A DNA stretch of 64,000 nt from Acanthornis magna (lineage: Eukaryota; Chordata; Aves; Passeriformes; Acanthizidae), in contig JAWUZG010000029.1 in assembly GCA_036785705.1 (NCBI GenBank), positions 18,332,501-18,396,500 on the forward strand, written 5' to 3'. The translations under genes were made by a program, and so were the position numbers. Position 1 is the stretch's first letter; each line of letters opens with the position of its first letter. Under the pieces are notes generated by a model. That model ran no database searches and had not been told where the DNA came from. It worked only from the letters and a program-made list of their open reading frames with translations. Shown here one piece after another: positions 13,172-26,393 of the stretch.

Positions 13172-16100
13172 ATTTTGAACAAGTCCAGAAGAAAGTTTAT
13201 CCAAATAGGTTCAAGTCAAGAGCTGGTCAAGATGAACTGTTTCTAGAAAATGTTCTCATTTTGTCAGTTACATTTTTAATAGGGAAAATGTCAAAATATG
13301 TTCTACCAGCTTTAATTCCTTTCCCTCTTCTTCCCTCAGTATCAAAGTATTTTGAGTAGAGTCATGCCGTCTCAAAAGAAAGGCCTGTCTGTTACCAACA
13401 AATATTTTAAGTTTCTGAGGGACACAACATAATGAACATATTTGCCAAGCAGAAGTAAGATGATCTTCAGGCTTGCCTGTGAATGTTTTGCATTTGGTGG
13501 GAAACCACAGCGCATCCATCTCCTTCTTGCCATGTAGCCTTCCACTTTCTACAAAGAAAGCCTTGGCTGGGACTTCAGAGTGGAAACACTTTGCTGTGGC
13601 CCTGAGGATAAAAAACACATACTCGTCAAATCTGAGGTTATATTTTTCAGTAGTGGATTTACAGAAACACCGCAATGGCCAAACTTCCTTCTTCCCTTCT
13701 TATCTTAGTGTAAACCTACTGAGTTCAGAACAAGCAGACAGAGTATAGGCTTCTAAGCAGCGTAGCATGTGCTTAGAAATAAGCACAGCTTCGATTCTTT
13801 TATTGATAAAGACAGACTTACACTTGAAATTAAGCAAGCTGGACTCAGCCCTTCAGTGATAAATTTTCTGTCAACTTATTTTGAATAATATTTTAAATTT
13901 TCCTTTCTGATCTCCTGTTTAAAAAACCTAAAACAACAACACAACAACTCAGCATCTTCCTCAGAGGTTTAAAGCCACAAATGTCTTCTGTACAAATAAA
14001 ATGTAAAATTTGGCAGATGACCAGTGACACCAAAGGGAAACTGTTCCTCTCAAAGCTACTTCTAAAATACTAGGCAAAAAAAGGAGAACATTTTTCAACA
14101 GAACAGCCATTAATAAGGAGCTATTTTCATGTGTGCATGTGTCTGCTCTTCTATGGCTGCATATGGGGAGTGTAAATTAGAATAAAGTGCTGAAAGTATA
14201 TTTTTCCAGCATTCTCTGTGAACTTAGCTAGAAACATTATAAAGAACAAATCTGGATGGATTTTCTTGCAAGCCAGGGCACAAATACCTCATTCTGTGCT
14301 CTTGCCATGCCTTTTCTGCTACTTTATTTGTCACACAGGACACTCCAAGTTGGAGTGCTAAAAACCATTTGGGAAAACAGCATATAAATGACAGGAACTT
14401 CCCTGTTCTGTGACAGCATTCCCCCAGAGATATCTGGTTTGCTGGAAAGTTTCTGAAGAACTTTCTTTCCCCAGAGAAAAACAGGGTTATGATGAAATTG
14501 AGATCCTTCTGAGACTGAAGCTTTCACAAGGTGGGATTTTTTTATGTGTGTTTTCTCTTTTTAATTGCCTTTAAACAAGCACATTCATAGATACTCTAGT
14601 ATTTTCACACTCCATTTTACCACTCTGCTACTGTGTTACATCTGGCAAACATTGCTCAGCAACTACAGGAAGTAGTACCCTGCCCAACATTTTTTCTTTA
14701 TTACTTTCAGATCTTTGTCAATAACAAAAGTGTACAGATGTTTTCACAGAAAATAGTAGGCTAGAAAATGGTACTGTAACATTAGGAAGTATTTTGGGAT
14801 CACTCTGTCTTTTCTTTAGTTTTTCGGCATTTGTGACATCCTCAGTAATATTTCTTGGTCATATATATTTCTGGTACTGAAGTTAGGTGATAATCTTCTA
14901 ACATGCAGAAATTTTGAAATATTTCAGTTCATCTTCAAAGACCACAAAACTAAAACAAAACTGAGGAAGTAGTGCAACAGCATTTGGACAAAAATGTTTA
15001 TGAAAAGACCCAAATAATACTTGATTATTTGAATAGATGTGCAAACTTCCACCAGCAGAGGTCATTTTTACTCTAGAATGAGTTAAGGAGCTCATAAAAA
15101 GCTGTCTTTTTATCTGAGGAAATATCTTAAAACCAGTCCCACTTCCTGGAGTATATATCATCAAAGCAATCTGGGATGGGATATCAAAAAAACCCTCCTC
15201 TCACATTTGTTGTATATATGGGATTGGTAGGGACCCTGATGGCTTAAACATTTTTCCTGAACATTTATATTTGTTGGGAAAAAGCTTGCCTATGCAACAC
15301 TAAAACTTCCTATAAGTCTCAGTAAAAATGCAGTGGGCAAATGTGATCTGTTTTCTCCTTTTTTCTTGTGTCTACCAGCATCAGCTGTGACTCCCTTCCC
15401 AGAAGGATAAATCCCACCCTCATATAACTACCCTGGTGGCATGGCGGTCATTGAGGGGTGTCTCTGATAAACAGACTGTGTTCACAAGAATATACACATG
15501 CATATAATTTGTCTGAAGATCAAATTATGAACTAATACATACTGATATATGAGTTGGAGGAAGGTAGTGCCTTCTAGTGTTTTAGCTTTATGTTACAACA
15601 GTAAGAGTTATTTAGAAAAGGATCTGGTTAAAATTTAAGAAATATCTCTTAGGCACAGCTATGGCATGAACATGAGAAAGCATTGAACTGTTATACAATA
15701 AAAAATTTAAAATAGAAACAAAGGGAAATGGGTAACACAATGACTCAGGTAAGTGGACATGTATGGGAGGAAGGTTGATTGTAACTATTCCTCATATAAT
15801 CATACTGGGAAACACGTGTATGCTGGTTATCAGGGAGCTCTGTTTTTTGAGTTGTCTTGTTAACTTATCGGTGAAAAGATGCTTAGAGAAATATCTCCCT
15901 CTACATTGCCAAAGTGCTATTAAAATACAAGTGCTCACTGGCCAAACTCCACTATTTAGTTTTTCCATTTATTGAAAATGTAAGTTTCCAGTATGGTTAT
16001 ATTATGCTATTTGCTGATGAAATGCAGTATAAAACCAGTACTGTTTAACATTATTACACTGCTTATAATCTGTAAAATCACATGTTTTTTTCCTACACTG

Positions 16101-16380
16101 CACCAGACATGAGGATTCCACTACACTAGACACTGTGTAAATGCTATAAGCATGCACTGTCTTCTAAGTGCATATAAATGATTTCTATATAAATTTAAAT
16201 AATTCCCAGTAATGCAAGGAACATCGTTTTATACTTCATTTGTAGTTCTAGGACATTTTTCTAACAAGATACATCCTGAACAGAGAGATCGATTGTCCCC
16301 CTCTTTCACACTTAGCATTTTGGTGAACTTCCTAGCCCCAAACCTACCATAAGACTAGATGATGCATGTGAAACTACAGA
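13172..16380. other. Intergenic or intronic DNA, no gene seen
   Basis: AT-rich sequence. The longest frame (13268-13675, minus) overlaps another on the opposite strand and has no recognisable domain. Confidence 0.55.
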
Positions 16381-16382
16381 GA

Positions 16383-16437
16383 CAGAATCATAGAATCATT
16401 TAGGTTGGAAAAAACCTATAAGATCATTGAGTCTTAC
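16383..16437 (-). repeat. CR1 LINE 3' tail, short fragment
   Basis: AGAATCATAGAATCATTTAG followed by GTTGGAAAA, AACCT and AAGATCATTGAGTC is the usual minus-strand view of the CR1 3' terminus. Only about 55 bp are recognisable. Confidence 0.75.
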
Positions 16438-18819
16438 TGTAGTTATGTAGCTATGTAACATTTGACTTCATATAACTTACAGGAAAAAAGCTATAGTATT
16501 TTTATTGTGGATCCACTGTACATGTAGCTCTCCTGCACTTGAAAGAGGCCAGCTGGATATGCTACCTTGTCTGTCTGGTGTTTTGAAAAGGCCAATATAT
16601 GTTGACCAGGAAAGAAATTCAATTGCAAACTGGACTGTGGACAGGTGGTGTCCTGCACAATAACACACTTAGGAAAGATAGGCTTGAGTTTAATCCAAAG
16701 TACCTGAAAGAGGATTGGTAAACTTTGACTGGGCCCAGTAACAAGGATAGCAAGGGACAGATTATGTTTATAAGTGCCACAAAGACTGTTATTTGGGGCA
16801 ACAAGAAAGAGGGAGGAAAGAATGTGAAATATCCCTCCTAAGTCTGAAAACAATATCCCAATTTCTCCTTGGTTTACACCAAGGACTGAAAGGGCAGTTG
16901 AAGGAGATTGGTTACTTTGCCCGCTAATCAGTGCAAAGATGTATTTTTCTGTTCCTCTAGTTCATAATTTTTATTCCATCTAGTTGGGTATTTTTAAAGA
17001 TTGCCAGATGTCCCAGTTTCACTGGGACAATTCTGGTTTTGAAGGTACATCCCATCTGCTCTAGAAAATATTTTTGTTCATTGCTGTCTTGTTGATTGTG
17101 CACTTTTAGAGCAGCCAGCCAGCAAAGGACTGCAAGAGAGAGGTCTATAAATTATTATAAAATTATAAAAAACTGTACATATTCCCCCAATACTGAAAAT
17201 TAATTATGTAGGGACACCTTTTCACAAATGTAAATAGTCACCATGACACACAAGAAATGATGATTTCCCACTGTAGTGCCTCTGCTGCTCAGGGATTGCC
17301 CCTTAATGTGCATGCATGTCAAACTGGAAGCCATAGCTCTACCCATTCTAGGATACCTGAGCTCCAGTCGCACAGGGACCCCTGCACTTTTGTATGGTAT
17401 GTCCAAGAAAAGACATCCTTTAAACAGTGTGGGAGGAGAACATTGAAGGAACACCTCAAATCAAGTGCCAGACTGCATGCAGCAGCAGTGTAGATGAGCA
17501 GCAGTGAGACTGCTGCATCCCCCACCCAGGAAAGTCCCACAAGGGAAGGAGGCTACAGGTTGCTTAGCCCAAAGTGTATCCAGAAAAAGTGGAAGCTCAC
17601 TCCCAGAGTTTTAGCTCTAGCTCTATAATGCAGCTGCTAGATCCCATTAATGTATTACATTATGAAGTACATATTGCAATAGCTCCAGCTACTGAAGTCA
17701 GGGGAATCTTTAAGAATCAAAGCCGTTCATTTAATGAGTTTACAAAAGACTTGACAACATCTACACAGGTTGTGCTGAAAACAAACGCATAAAAGTTCTC
17801 AAAGTTAAGCAGCATCATTGCTCGATTTTTCTCCCCCACCGTGTAGGGAATTAGAAGGAGAAAAAATCTATAGTTTTCACTCATCCATTAATACAAACAA
17901 ATATATTAACACTTTAAGAATTAGAAGTATGATAAATATTTTTCAGCTGGTACATATAAAGTACAGTTTGTATATATATAAACAAAATTCAAACCTTCTC
18001 TTGTGAATAACAGCATAGAGGAGTACAAAGTTTCTCATGGGGAAGATTTACCTAGTGATAAGAGCTCAAAACAAGGAAGGATAACATACTAAAAAAATGT
18101 AAAAACCACCAAGATTTCTTGCATGAAATCTAAATGGAAGATTATGTCTGTGAAACTCAGATGCCTAGGATAGGATTAATTTGTCCAAATGACTGATATC
18201 AAAGAGAGATAGGCTCACTATACTCACCAGACAGCAGGAGTGAGACGGGATGCATTCCACTCCTGTTTTTAGAGTTTAGAAAGCCACCATATCTGCCCTA
18301 TATTTACTGAATGTAACAAACCAGGATATTAAATACTAACATCATACTTACCTTAGAGCACAGCAGAATCCTAAGGGACTAATATTGTCTGTAAACAGTA
18401 ATTTACCCTGCAATACTTGTTTGGAACAGGAACCATTTTGAAGGGCTGGGGTACAGAAATTAGAATATGATTCTCTGGCTCTCTTCTGGGACAAAAAAAT
18501 CTAGCACAAGAACAATGTTATTTTTTTCCTTCTGCATTTCTAACCTATGAGAGGAAGCTCTAGAAATGTTCATCCTGACTTTCCAGCTCTGTGTACAACA
18601 GTCAGTTGTCTTACCAGTCAATAGAGTCCTTCTGCTGCTTCTTCCTCACAATAAATATCTTGCCTCCAAACACTAGCTCACTGGAGCAGGAAAAATTATT
18701 TTTTCTTGCATTGCAAGGTCCAACTTGCCTGCAGGTGCTTTGACAGCTCTCCCCATCCTGCTGCTAGGCTCCTCCTCAAGCACAGCCCATGACACCTCCA
18801 CATCTCTTCCAGCACAGTA
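16438..18819. other. Intergenic or intronic DNA, no gene seen
   Basis: AT-rich sequence with short overlapping frames on both strands and no recognisable domain. Nothing else is supported. Confidence 0.55.
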
Positions 18820-18825
18820 GTAGCC

Positions 18826-19374
18826 TGTCATGGCCCGGTCTGAGCTTGTTCACAGTTGGAGCAAGTATCTCAATAAATCATATAGCAATTTCAGAAGTAG
18901 CATTGTTGTCCCTAAAAGTGTTGTCCCTAAAAGTGTTGTCCCTAAAAGTGGGATTCATCACGTAGTGTACAGTAAGCCAATCTCACACACAGAGCTGAGG
19001 TATTTATTTATTGTTTGCAAAAACTTGGTGCTAGGTGGTAAATTCATAAAGCTAGCACATTGATTCTCAAAACTTTATGTATACAGTTTAGCAAGTAAAG
19101 GAATCATGGTACACCAGCTGCAAGTTACCTAATTCCCTTGTTAATTAGTATTCTTGCTTCTATTGGTTAAATGATTCTCTTGCTTCTCATTCTAATTAGC
19201 CTGCATGATCAGTCATTCTTTTGAGTCCCTGGGTTTCTTGAGTCAGTGGTCACAATCTCACCCTGCTGGAATTACCTTTTACCTAGCTGGGACGGATTTC
19301 GGCACAGTTAATGAGCTGGCTTTGTTACTTTTTTCTTATCTCTGCCAAATGTCTTTGAGATCTGTCTACTATCA
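18826..19374 (-). mobile_element. Candidate solo LTR with a 15-bp tandem triplication
   Basis: It starts TGTCATGGCC and ends ACTATCA, with near-matching 6-bp flanks GTAGCC (18820-18825) and GTAGCA (19375-19380). On the minus strand AATAAATAAATA near 19000-19015 would serve as polyadenylation signal. No second copy in this window confirms the ends, so this is tentative. It contains three tandem copies of a 15-bp unit at about 18904-18949. Confidence 0.45.
18904..18949. repeat. 15-bp tandem repeat, three copies
   Basis: The unit TTGTCCCTAAAAGTG occurs three times in exact tandem. The copies are identical, suggesting recent expansion. In one frame it reads VVPKS repeated, but that frame has no other coding signal. 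Confidence 0.9.
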
Positions 19375-19380
19375 GTAGCA

Positions 19381-20927
19381 CATTCTTCTTTCCAAACTCT
19401 GCTGTAAAACCCTAGACCTAAACAAACTAAGCAATACAATCCTTCCCCTCCCTTTGAGGCTCTGAGGCCTAGTTTTAGATTCACTGCCAAGTCAAGATCC
19501 TATTTCATAAGCCATTTACTTTCTTTGTAACTGTCTGGGTGCATTATTAACTATCTCTGACTCTTGAGATATCAGCAGTGCCACAATTTACACAACAGAT
19601 TTACAGAAACTCTTTCAGGCTGCTGTATCCTATGTTTTCACTAAGGATGCCAGGAAGTTTTCATTTGGTGTTTTTTCTATCTGTGCTTAAAAGACTAAAA
19701 TAAGTTACAAAGATGCACAGATACAATTCTAAGCACACGGAGTGGAGCAGCACAAACAAAGATTCTTTTAATTTTTCACATCTCCACATGGTTATTCTGC
19801 TGCTTTCATCAAAGATATGAAAGGCACTTTCACTCAGTAAACAATGCTAACTGTCACTCCTAAGTGGTTAAATTATCTGCAAATAAAAAACCTATGCCTG
19901 GTGCTGATATAAAGCCATTCTGGTTTTGGTGTCCCTCAGACCTTTTTTTTCCCACTGGGTGAAATGCACATTTTTGTCCTAATATGTGCCTTCTGAAGAG
20001 TAGTAGATAAGCATAGAAAAATCTTATAGTGCAGGCATACTGAATCACTTCCAGGATGCATACCATACATACTCTTATGATTTTTACCACAAAGACTGTC
20101 TGCATACATGCAATGTATCTGAAGACCTCCCAGTACTGTCCACTTACTGGACAGCACATGTGCAAGTATTTCTGTCACGAAAACATGATGCAGATCCCAC
20201 AGTTTGATGCCTGTGAACTATGCCTCATGTCTGTTCAGCACTTCACTGCCTGGTTAGACATGAAATTTAAATACCAAAGAAAATGTATTTTTTGTATCAG
20301 AACATTTGTCATTGCTTAGTCCAATCTGGATACAGAGAGATCAAGCAAAGTGTGAACACTCATTAATTCCAGAGACCAAAGAGCTTAAACTCTGCAGATC
20401 TCTAGACTATAGGCAACCATTAAAAAAAACAGTGCATCATTAGAGTGTTTTTGTTCTACAAGTGGGTTAAAAAGCAGTCAAGATAGATCCAAAGACAATT
20501 CTGCCTGCGGGATGAATTAATTCAGAAAAGGAATAACAATAGTGTTAAATAAGAAATGAGACAAATTTTTATTTAAACTTGAAACAAATACGATCGCATA
20601 CCTTTGGGAAAGTAGAAAACAATCAAAAATAATCTTCTATATTTCTTAACCTAATTTTCTCTAATTGTGGTCAAGACAGGAAGTACTAGCATTGAAACAC
20701 AAAAGAAATAAATATTATTAAAAGTGTTCTCATGGTGACAGACATTGTGAAACTCCTTTATTAAATATGCAAAACTATTCTAAAGATGTGCTTTCTTGTG
20801 TTTGATATACGATTGTTGGGGAGGATGAAATAGGAAAGCCTTATAAAAATAATTACCTGGCAAAAGATGCTGAGAATATAGAAACTATAAGCGAAATTGA
20901 AATGAAGACAAGTTTTGAGATACCAAA
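19381..20927. other. Intergenic or intronic DNA, no gene seen
   Basis: AT-rich sequence. Overlapping frames at 19860-20319 lie on both strands and show no domain. Confidence 0.55.
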
Positions 20928-20933
20928 CCTCAG

Positions 20934-21452
20934 TTACTAAATAACTGGAAAAACAATGGCATGGCCACTGAAGGCTCACCACCCTCTCTGATTGAACAAT
21001 ACCACTCCTTGATTAGACAATAACCTCTGCTTGCTGGCAGGTCCAAAGGGCAGAGCAGACCCTACCAACTTAGCATAAGGTCCAAAAAAGCAGTTTTAAG
21101 GGTTTAAAATATAACGTCGTATGGTAATGCAACGACTCTCATAGGCTGCATGTAAATGTTATAAGATTTGTAGCTTGTTCTAGATTGGTTAGTGAAAATT
21201 AGAATATTCAACACAGAAGATGATTTATTGTATTGTAAGTAGCAACCACGGTACTTTATCTTTCCGCTTTCCGTATTCCGTATCCTGTACTTCTCTTTCT
21301 CTCTCTTACCTCTCTGACCTGCTTCAAGCTGCGTTTTGCAGCTCCTGGCAGGTCTCTTACCCCCACACTCTTTTTTACAATAAACCTCATGCTCTAAGAC
21401 CAAAATCCAGAAGTCTCTCGTCTCCGTCCTAGCCGTCTGAACCACACCTACA
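20934..21452 (+). mobile_element. Solo LTR with 6-bp target duplication
   Basis: A 519-bp block flanked by a perfect 6-bp repeat CCTCAG (20928-20933 and 21453-21458). It carries a canonical AATAAA at 21379-21384, then a C/T-rich U5-like tail ending CCTACA. A 6-bp duplication suits class II (ERVK/alpha/beta-like) elements. Oddly the left end reads TTACTAAATA rather than TG, so the first dinucleotide is mutated or the limit is slightly off. Confidence 0.7.
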
Positions 21453-21458
21453 CCTCAG

Positions 21459-23335
21459 ATGGCTATCCTGGAGATCCAAATACTACATACGATCTTTTAT
21501 TTCTCTGACAAGATGAAACAGAATAAATAAAAAGAGAATGAAGACCTGTCTAAAGTCCTACATTGCATGTCTGGTACTACAGAAGCTTTACAGGCAGGGA
21601 TTTTGGAAGACCCCAGTGCCAGGCCTGGATCCTAGCGGTCCAATGTGCAGCACGGCAGAGAAAAGGGAGATAAGGTGACCACTACCCCAGCCTGGAGCTC
21701 CTGCTTTCAACCCAAGTCATTCAGTAGGTCAGGATATGGGTGAAAACACAAAGCAGACTCACTCACTCTCTCTTACTTTCTAAGAAATGCTAATGATGAA
21801 CATGTTCCTGGCCTCATAGAATTTTCGCCCTCAGGGAAGCACAGGAGCCCACTAAAAAGGTTCTCTAAGGCTGTGTGCCTCAGGTCAACCTTTCTATTTG
21901 GCTCCCATGCTCTGGCATGCTCTCACACGGCTTTGAGACTCCTCCACTGCTCAGCCCCGGTTGTTTGCTCCTGCAAAAGCCACTGGTTGAATACTCGTGA
22001 CTTTTTCTTCTTTTGCAAAACACCCTCAGATGGGAGGACAAGCACAGAAGATACCTGAAAACTGCCCCCAAACATTTGCTGGGAAGATGCTAATCTAAAT
22101 CCACTTAGTCAATTTCTTGCTTTGTTATCCGGTATGCCCCTGCTCATCAAGGTAATGTCTACATGCAAGGAAATTTTGTGTCTCAGCAGAATGGTACTCT
22201 ATCTCACAGATAAGACTACATAATGGGTTTTTCAAAATGGTTCTTTAAAGTGATTGCTCAGCAGCTCCATGCCTGCTATGTGCCTCACCAACAGACAGGG
22301 CACTTCCGAGTTCTAAATGTAAAACAAATCTCCTGTGTTTTAATTCAAAAGGCCTGGAAAGGCAGTGAAGTCTTAGAAACTGCATTTATAGATAGACTCA
22401 CTGGCACCTATTTGCTAGAGAAATTGGATGAAAAATCTTTATTCAAAGTCAACCTATCCACTTGAAGGGTATGGAGATCATGCATAAACCTTGGCCAGTC
22501 ATACTTTTTTCTGCAATATTTTTAATACACGTCACCTCCATGATAATATTTCTGAGCCTCCACAACCTCTAAAAGATTTATCTTTATGCACTGTATTTTT
22601 CTTAGACAGGTGGACAACAAAGCCTCAGAGGAGATAAATTACAGGCTACAGACCATCTGAGAAGTGTGAAGTAAGGCAGGACTTAACACACCATCCTTCT
22701 CAGGTCCCATATCTGCCTGTTTTCAGAGAATCAGTAATAAAACATACGCAAGAGCAAATTCCCCAGAGCTGACCACACCAAATACAAACATTTGCATGAA
22801 TTGTTCTGCATAACTATATTCTGGCAGGATATTTCACCCTTTCAGCTCCTCTCTGCTTCAAATTAAGAATACTTGTAATTGCCAAAAATTCAGGGCCTTT
22901 CTGTCTACAAAGTAGATTGTGCAGTTGAGTATCACCAGGTGCTGCTGACAGTACAGGAGCCCCCTCGTCATTGCTGTGGCAGATGAGGCTGAGCACGCTT
23001 TGGTTTTACACATGTAAGCCACTTGCTTAGTACAAAGTAGATATATTTTCTCCAAAGCAAATAAAACCATTTCAACTTCTGCCTATGATTTAACAGATTG
23101 GAAAAGTAAACAGACCAATTAAAGAAAATAAATGATCTTAAAAAAGCAAATCTACTCAGCTCTGTTTTCCAGGAATTTAAGGAAGCGAGGTAACAGCAGA
23201 ATTCTCTTATCTAACCATGAATTTAAAGTATATAAAATTAGAGAAACTAAAATAGTTGCAAACTCTCCCAAGAAGAAACATAGGAAGAGTGTCAGGTAAG
23301 TAATGTGTTACTTCAGGGACAGAAGGATTATATTT
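21459..23335. other. Intergenic or intronic DNA, no gene seen
   Basis: Mixed-composition sequence with only short frames. The pair at 21873-22071 overlaps on opposite strands. No domain or repeat recognised. Confidence 0.55.
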
Positions 23336-23340
23336 CTCTG

Positions 23341-24615
23341 TGTTGAGGTTTGACCCTGGCCAAATGCCAAGTACCTACAATGTCTGCTCTCTATGCTCTC
23401 TCCTGCCTCAGCTGTGGAGAAGAAAAAAACTAACACAAACACACTGGACTCATGAGTTGAGATAAGCCACTGGTGGGAGGATACACAGAAGAAAAGGACA
23501 GAATAGGTTGCAAACTTAAAGTTGCAAAGTGACTTATTAACCTAACAGAGTTGGAGGATAAATCAGAGCTAAAGTAAGGTCTTAAGACACCGTTTCTTCA
23601 CTCAACCCCTCTTCCCTCTTAAGGCATCATTTCTCTGCTCACTCGCCTCCCTCCTTCCAACCAACAGCTCTGGGGTGGGGGCAGGGTATGGGGTTTTTTC
23701 TTAGTCCATCACCACAATTCTTCTGCTACAAACACTGTTCCTCTACTCACCCTCCTCCCTATTAAGACATCATTTCTCAGCTCACCCCCTCCCTCTTTCC
23801 TTCCAATAGCTGGGGGGGGCAGGGTATGGGAGTTTTCCTTTGGTCAGGGTCAGTCCATCAGGGAGAAGGGTCCTCTACTTAGCCATGGGTTCCCTCCCAC
23901 GAGAGACAGTCCTCTGTGACTTCTTTGGCGTGGGTCCAATCTCATGAGCAGTAGTCCTCCCAAACCTGCTGCAGCACGAGTTCTTGTCCATGGGGTGCAG
24001 ACTTCCGAGCCAAGGCCAGGCTGTTTCCATCCCGGGAGCAAGGCCTTTCTCTCTCTTGCAAGGCCTTTGCAACTTTCAGTCTCTACTGGGACTTCCACTG
24101 GATCACAGCTTCCTCCAGGCCTCCACCTGCTCCTCTGGCGTGGGCACCTCCCCACAGGCTGTGGGTGGTTCTCTGTATCCCTGTGGACTCCATGGGCTGC
24201 AGGGGGACCACCTTCTCCCTCTATGGTCTTCACCACAGCTGGCAGAGGGTTTTCAGCTCTGGCACATGGAGCACCTCCTCCCCCTCCCCCTCCTTCTCCA
24301 CTGACCCTGGTGCCTCCATGTTGCTTTCCCTTACATATTTTTACCACCTCCTCCTCTAGCTAAAAAGAAGTGCGTGCTCACATTGTTTTGATTTTTTCTT
24401 AAATATGTTTTCAGAGGTGTATCTAACATCTCTAATTGGCCCAGGCTTGGCCAGCAGCATGTCTATCATCTTCAGAACCATCAGAGATTGGCTCTGCTGG
24501 ACAATGGTGAAAAACTTCTAGAACCTTTCCAGAACCTTCACACAGGACACAGAGAAGCTGTCTTTGTACCCCACCCTACTCACTAGCAAAAAGTGGGCCA
24601 AGCAAAACCAACACA
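23341..24615 (-). mobile_element. Solo LTR, family A, left arm of an inverted pair
   Basis: On the minus strand it starts TGTGTTGGTTTTGC and ends GGGTCAAACCTCAACA, co-linear with 24655-25940. Its polyadenylation signal is the minus-strand AATAAGTC/AATAAA-like region near 23540. Flanks are CTCTG (23336-23340) and CTCTC (24616-24620), a 4-of-5 match, so it probably inserted on its own. Long frames inside on both strands reflect low stop density, not a gene. Confidence 0.85.
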
Positions 24616-24654
24616 CTCTCTGCCTAGACAGATTTCCAATTGTGTCATCCACAG
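24616..24654. other. 39-bp spacer between head-to-head LTRs
   Basis: The only unique sequence between the two family A LTRs. Its right end, CACAG, is the left target duplication of the plus-strand LTR. Confidence 0.8.
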
Positions 24655-25940
24655 TGTGGTGGTTTTGCTTGGCCCAGTTTTTGCTAGTGAGTAGGATAGG
24701 GTACAAAGAGAGCTCCTGCATGTCCTGTGTAAAGATTCTGGAAATTTTCCACCATGTCCAGCAGAGCCAAACTCTAATGGCTCTGAAGATGATGGACATG
24801 CTGCTGGCCAAACCTGGGCCAATTAGAGATGTTAGTTATGCCTCTGTGAAAACATATTTAACATGAAATCAAAACAATGTGAGCACTCACTTCTTTTTAG
24901 CTAGAAGAGGAGGAGGAGGTAAAAATATGTGAGGGAAAACCAAATGGAGACATCAAGGTCAGTGGAGAAGTTGGGGGAGGAGGTGCTCCAGGCGCTGGAG
25001 CTGAAAACCCTTTGCCAGCCATGGTGAAGACTATGGGGGGAGCAGGTTGTCCCCCTGTAGCCCCTGGAGTCCACAGGGATGCAGAAAACCACCCACAGCC
25101 CATGGGGCGGTGCCCACGCCAGAGGAGCAGGTGGATGCCTGCAGGAAACTGTGATCCAGTGGAAGTCCCAGTAGAGACTGAAAGTTGCAAAGGCCTTGCA
25201 AGAGAGACAAAGGCCTTGCTCCCGGGATGGAAACAGCCTGGCCTTGGCTTGGAAGTCTGCAACTTATGGACAGAAAAATCTCGTATTTGCAGGAAACATT
25301 CTGGCAGGTTTTGCTGCTCATGAGATTGGACCCACGCCAAAGAAGTCACAGAGGACTGTCTCTCGTGGGAGGGACCCCATGGCTAAGTAGAGGACTCTTC
25401 TCCCTGATGGACTGACTCTGACCAAAGAAAACCCCATATCCCGCCCCCACCCCAGAGCTTTTGGTTGGAAGGAAGGAAGGAGGGGGTGAGCTGAGAAATG
25501 GTGTCTTAATAAGGAGAGAGGTGAGTAGAGAAACAGTGTTTGTAGCAGAAGAATTGTGGTAATGGACTGACTAAGAGAAAAAACCCCACACCCTGCCCCT
25601 GCCCCGGAGTTGTTGGTTAGTTGGAAGGAGGGAGGGGTGTGAGCTGAGAAGCAGTGCCTTAAGAGGGAAGAGGGGTGTGTGAAGAAGCAGTGTCTTAAGA
25701 ACTTATTTTTACCTCTGATTTAGCCTCCAACTCTGTTAGGTTAATAAATCACTTTGCGACTCTAAGTTTGCAACTTTTCCCTGTCTTTGTGCGTCTTCCT
25801 GCCCTCAGTGGTTTATCTCAACTCATGAGTCCAGCGTGTTTGTGTTAGTTTTCCCTCTCCTCTGCATAGCTGCAGCAGGAGAGAACATAGAGAGCAGATG
25901 TCATAAGTGCCTGGCGTTTAGCCAGGGTCAAACCTCTACA
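24655..25940 (+). mobile_element. Solo LTR, family A, right arm of an inverted pair
   Basis: A 1286-bp LTR starting TGTGGTGGTTTTGC and ending CCTCTACA, flanked by a perfect 5-bp duplication CACAG (24650-24654 and 25941-25945). AATAAATC near 25744 is the likely polyadenylation signal. A 5-bp duplication and this length fit an ERVL-type LTR. It is the most complete copy of the family here and defines the ends of the others (1745, 23341, 39393). Confidence 0.9.
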
Positions 25941-25945
25941 CACAG

Positions 25946-26388
25946 TAAGGGGAGCATTACTAGATGAATTACTGAGGTCTACAAAGTAGTCAGTGACACT
26001 ACGGTTTAAACATATTCAGTGCAGAATATGACATTTAAATCAGGTAGGGAGGAACCTGTGAGACTTTGAGGGCTGCAAATCTTTCCAGCTATTTTGGACA
26101 TATTAATTTTCCCCTTATGTTATACCATTACATTCTTCCTAACAGCAAGCCTTTTTGGAGTCCAGTTACCTCTGTAATAGGAGTAACAAGGGACTAACTC
26201 ATTGCAACTGTTTTTATCTAGTGCATGCAATGGTCCAAAAAACTTCAGCAAGGTTCCTGAACCTGTGCATTTCAGAATGAAAGGCATTTCAGAATGAAGA
26301 TCTTTCAGTAGAATTTAAAATTTGAACCTGCAATATTAAATAGTTATCCTGCTTTCCTAAATTTTCCAAAGTTTTTTTTGATTTCTAT
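25946..26388. other. Spacer between LTRs, no gene seen
   Basis: AT-rich sequence with a small tandem duplication (GCATTTCAGAATGAA, twice) at about 26267-26299. Nothing else is supported. Confidence 0.6.
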
Positions 26389-26393
26389 AATGC

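Noticed and set aside
23850..25415. Frames of 60-165 codons inside family A LTR copies, partly similar between copies
   Set aside because: Both strands are open over the same region, the starts are not conserved (ATG in one copy, GTG in another, an early stop in the copy near 2780), and no domain is recognisable. Low stop density explains them better than an LTR-encoded protein.
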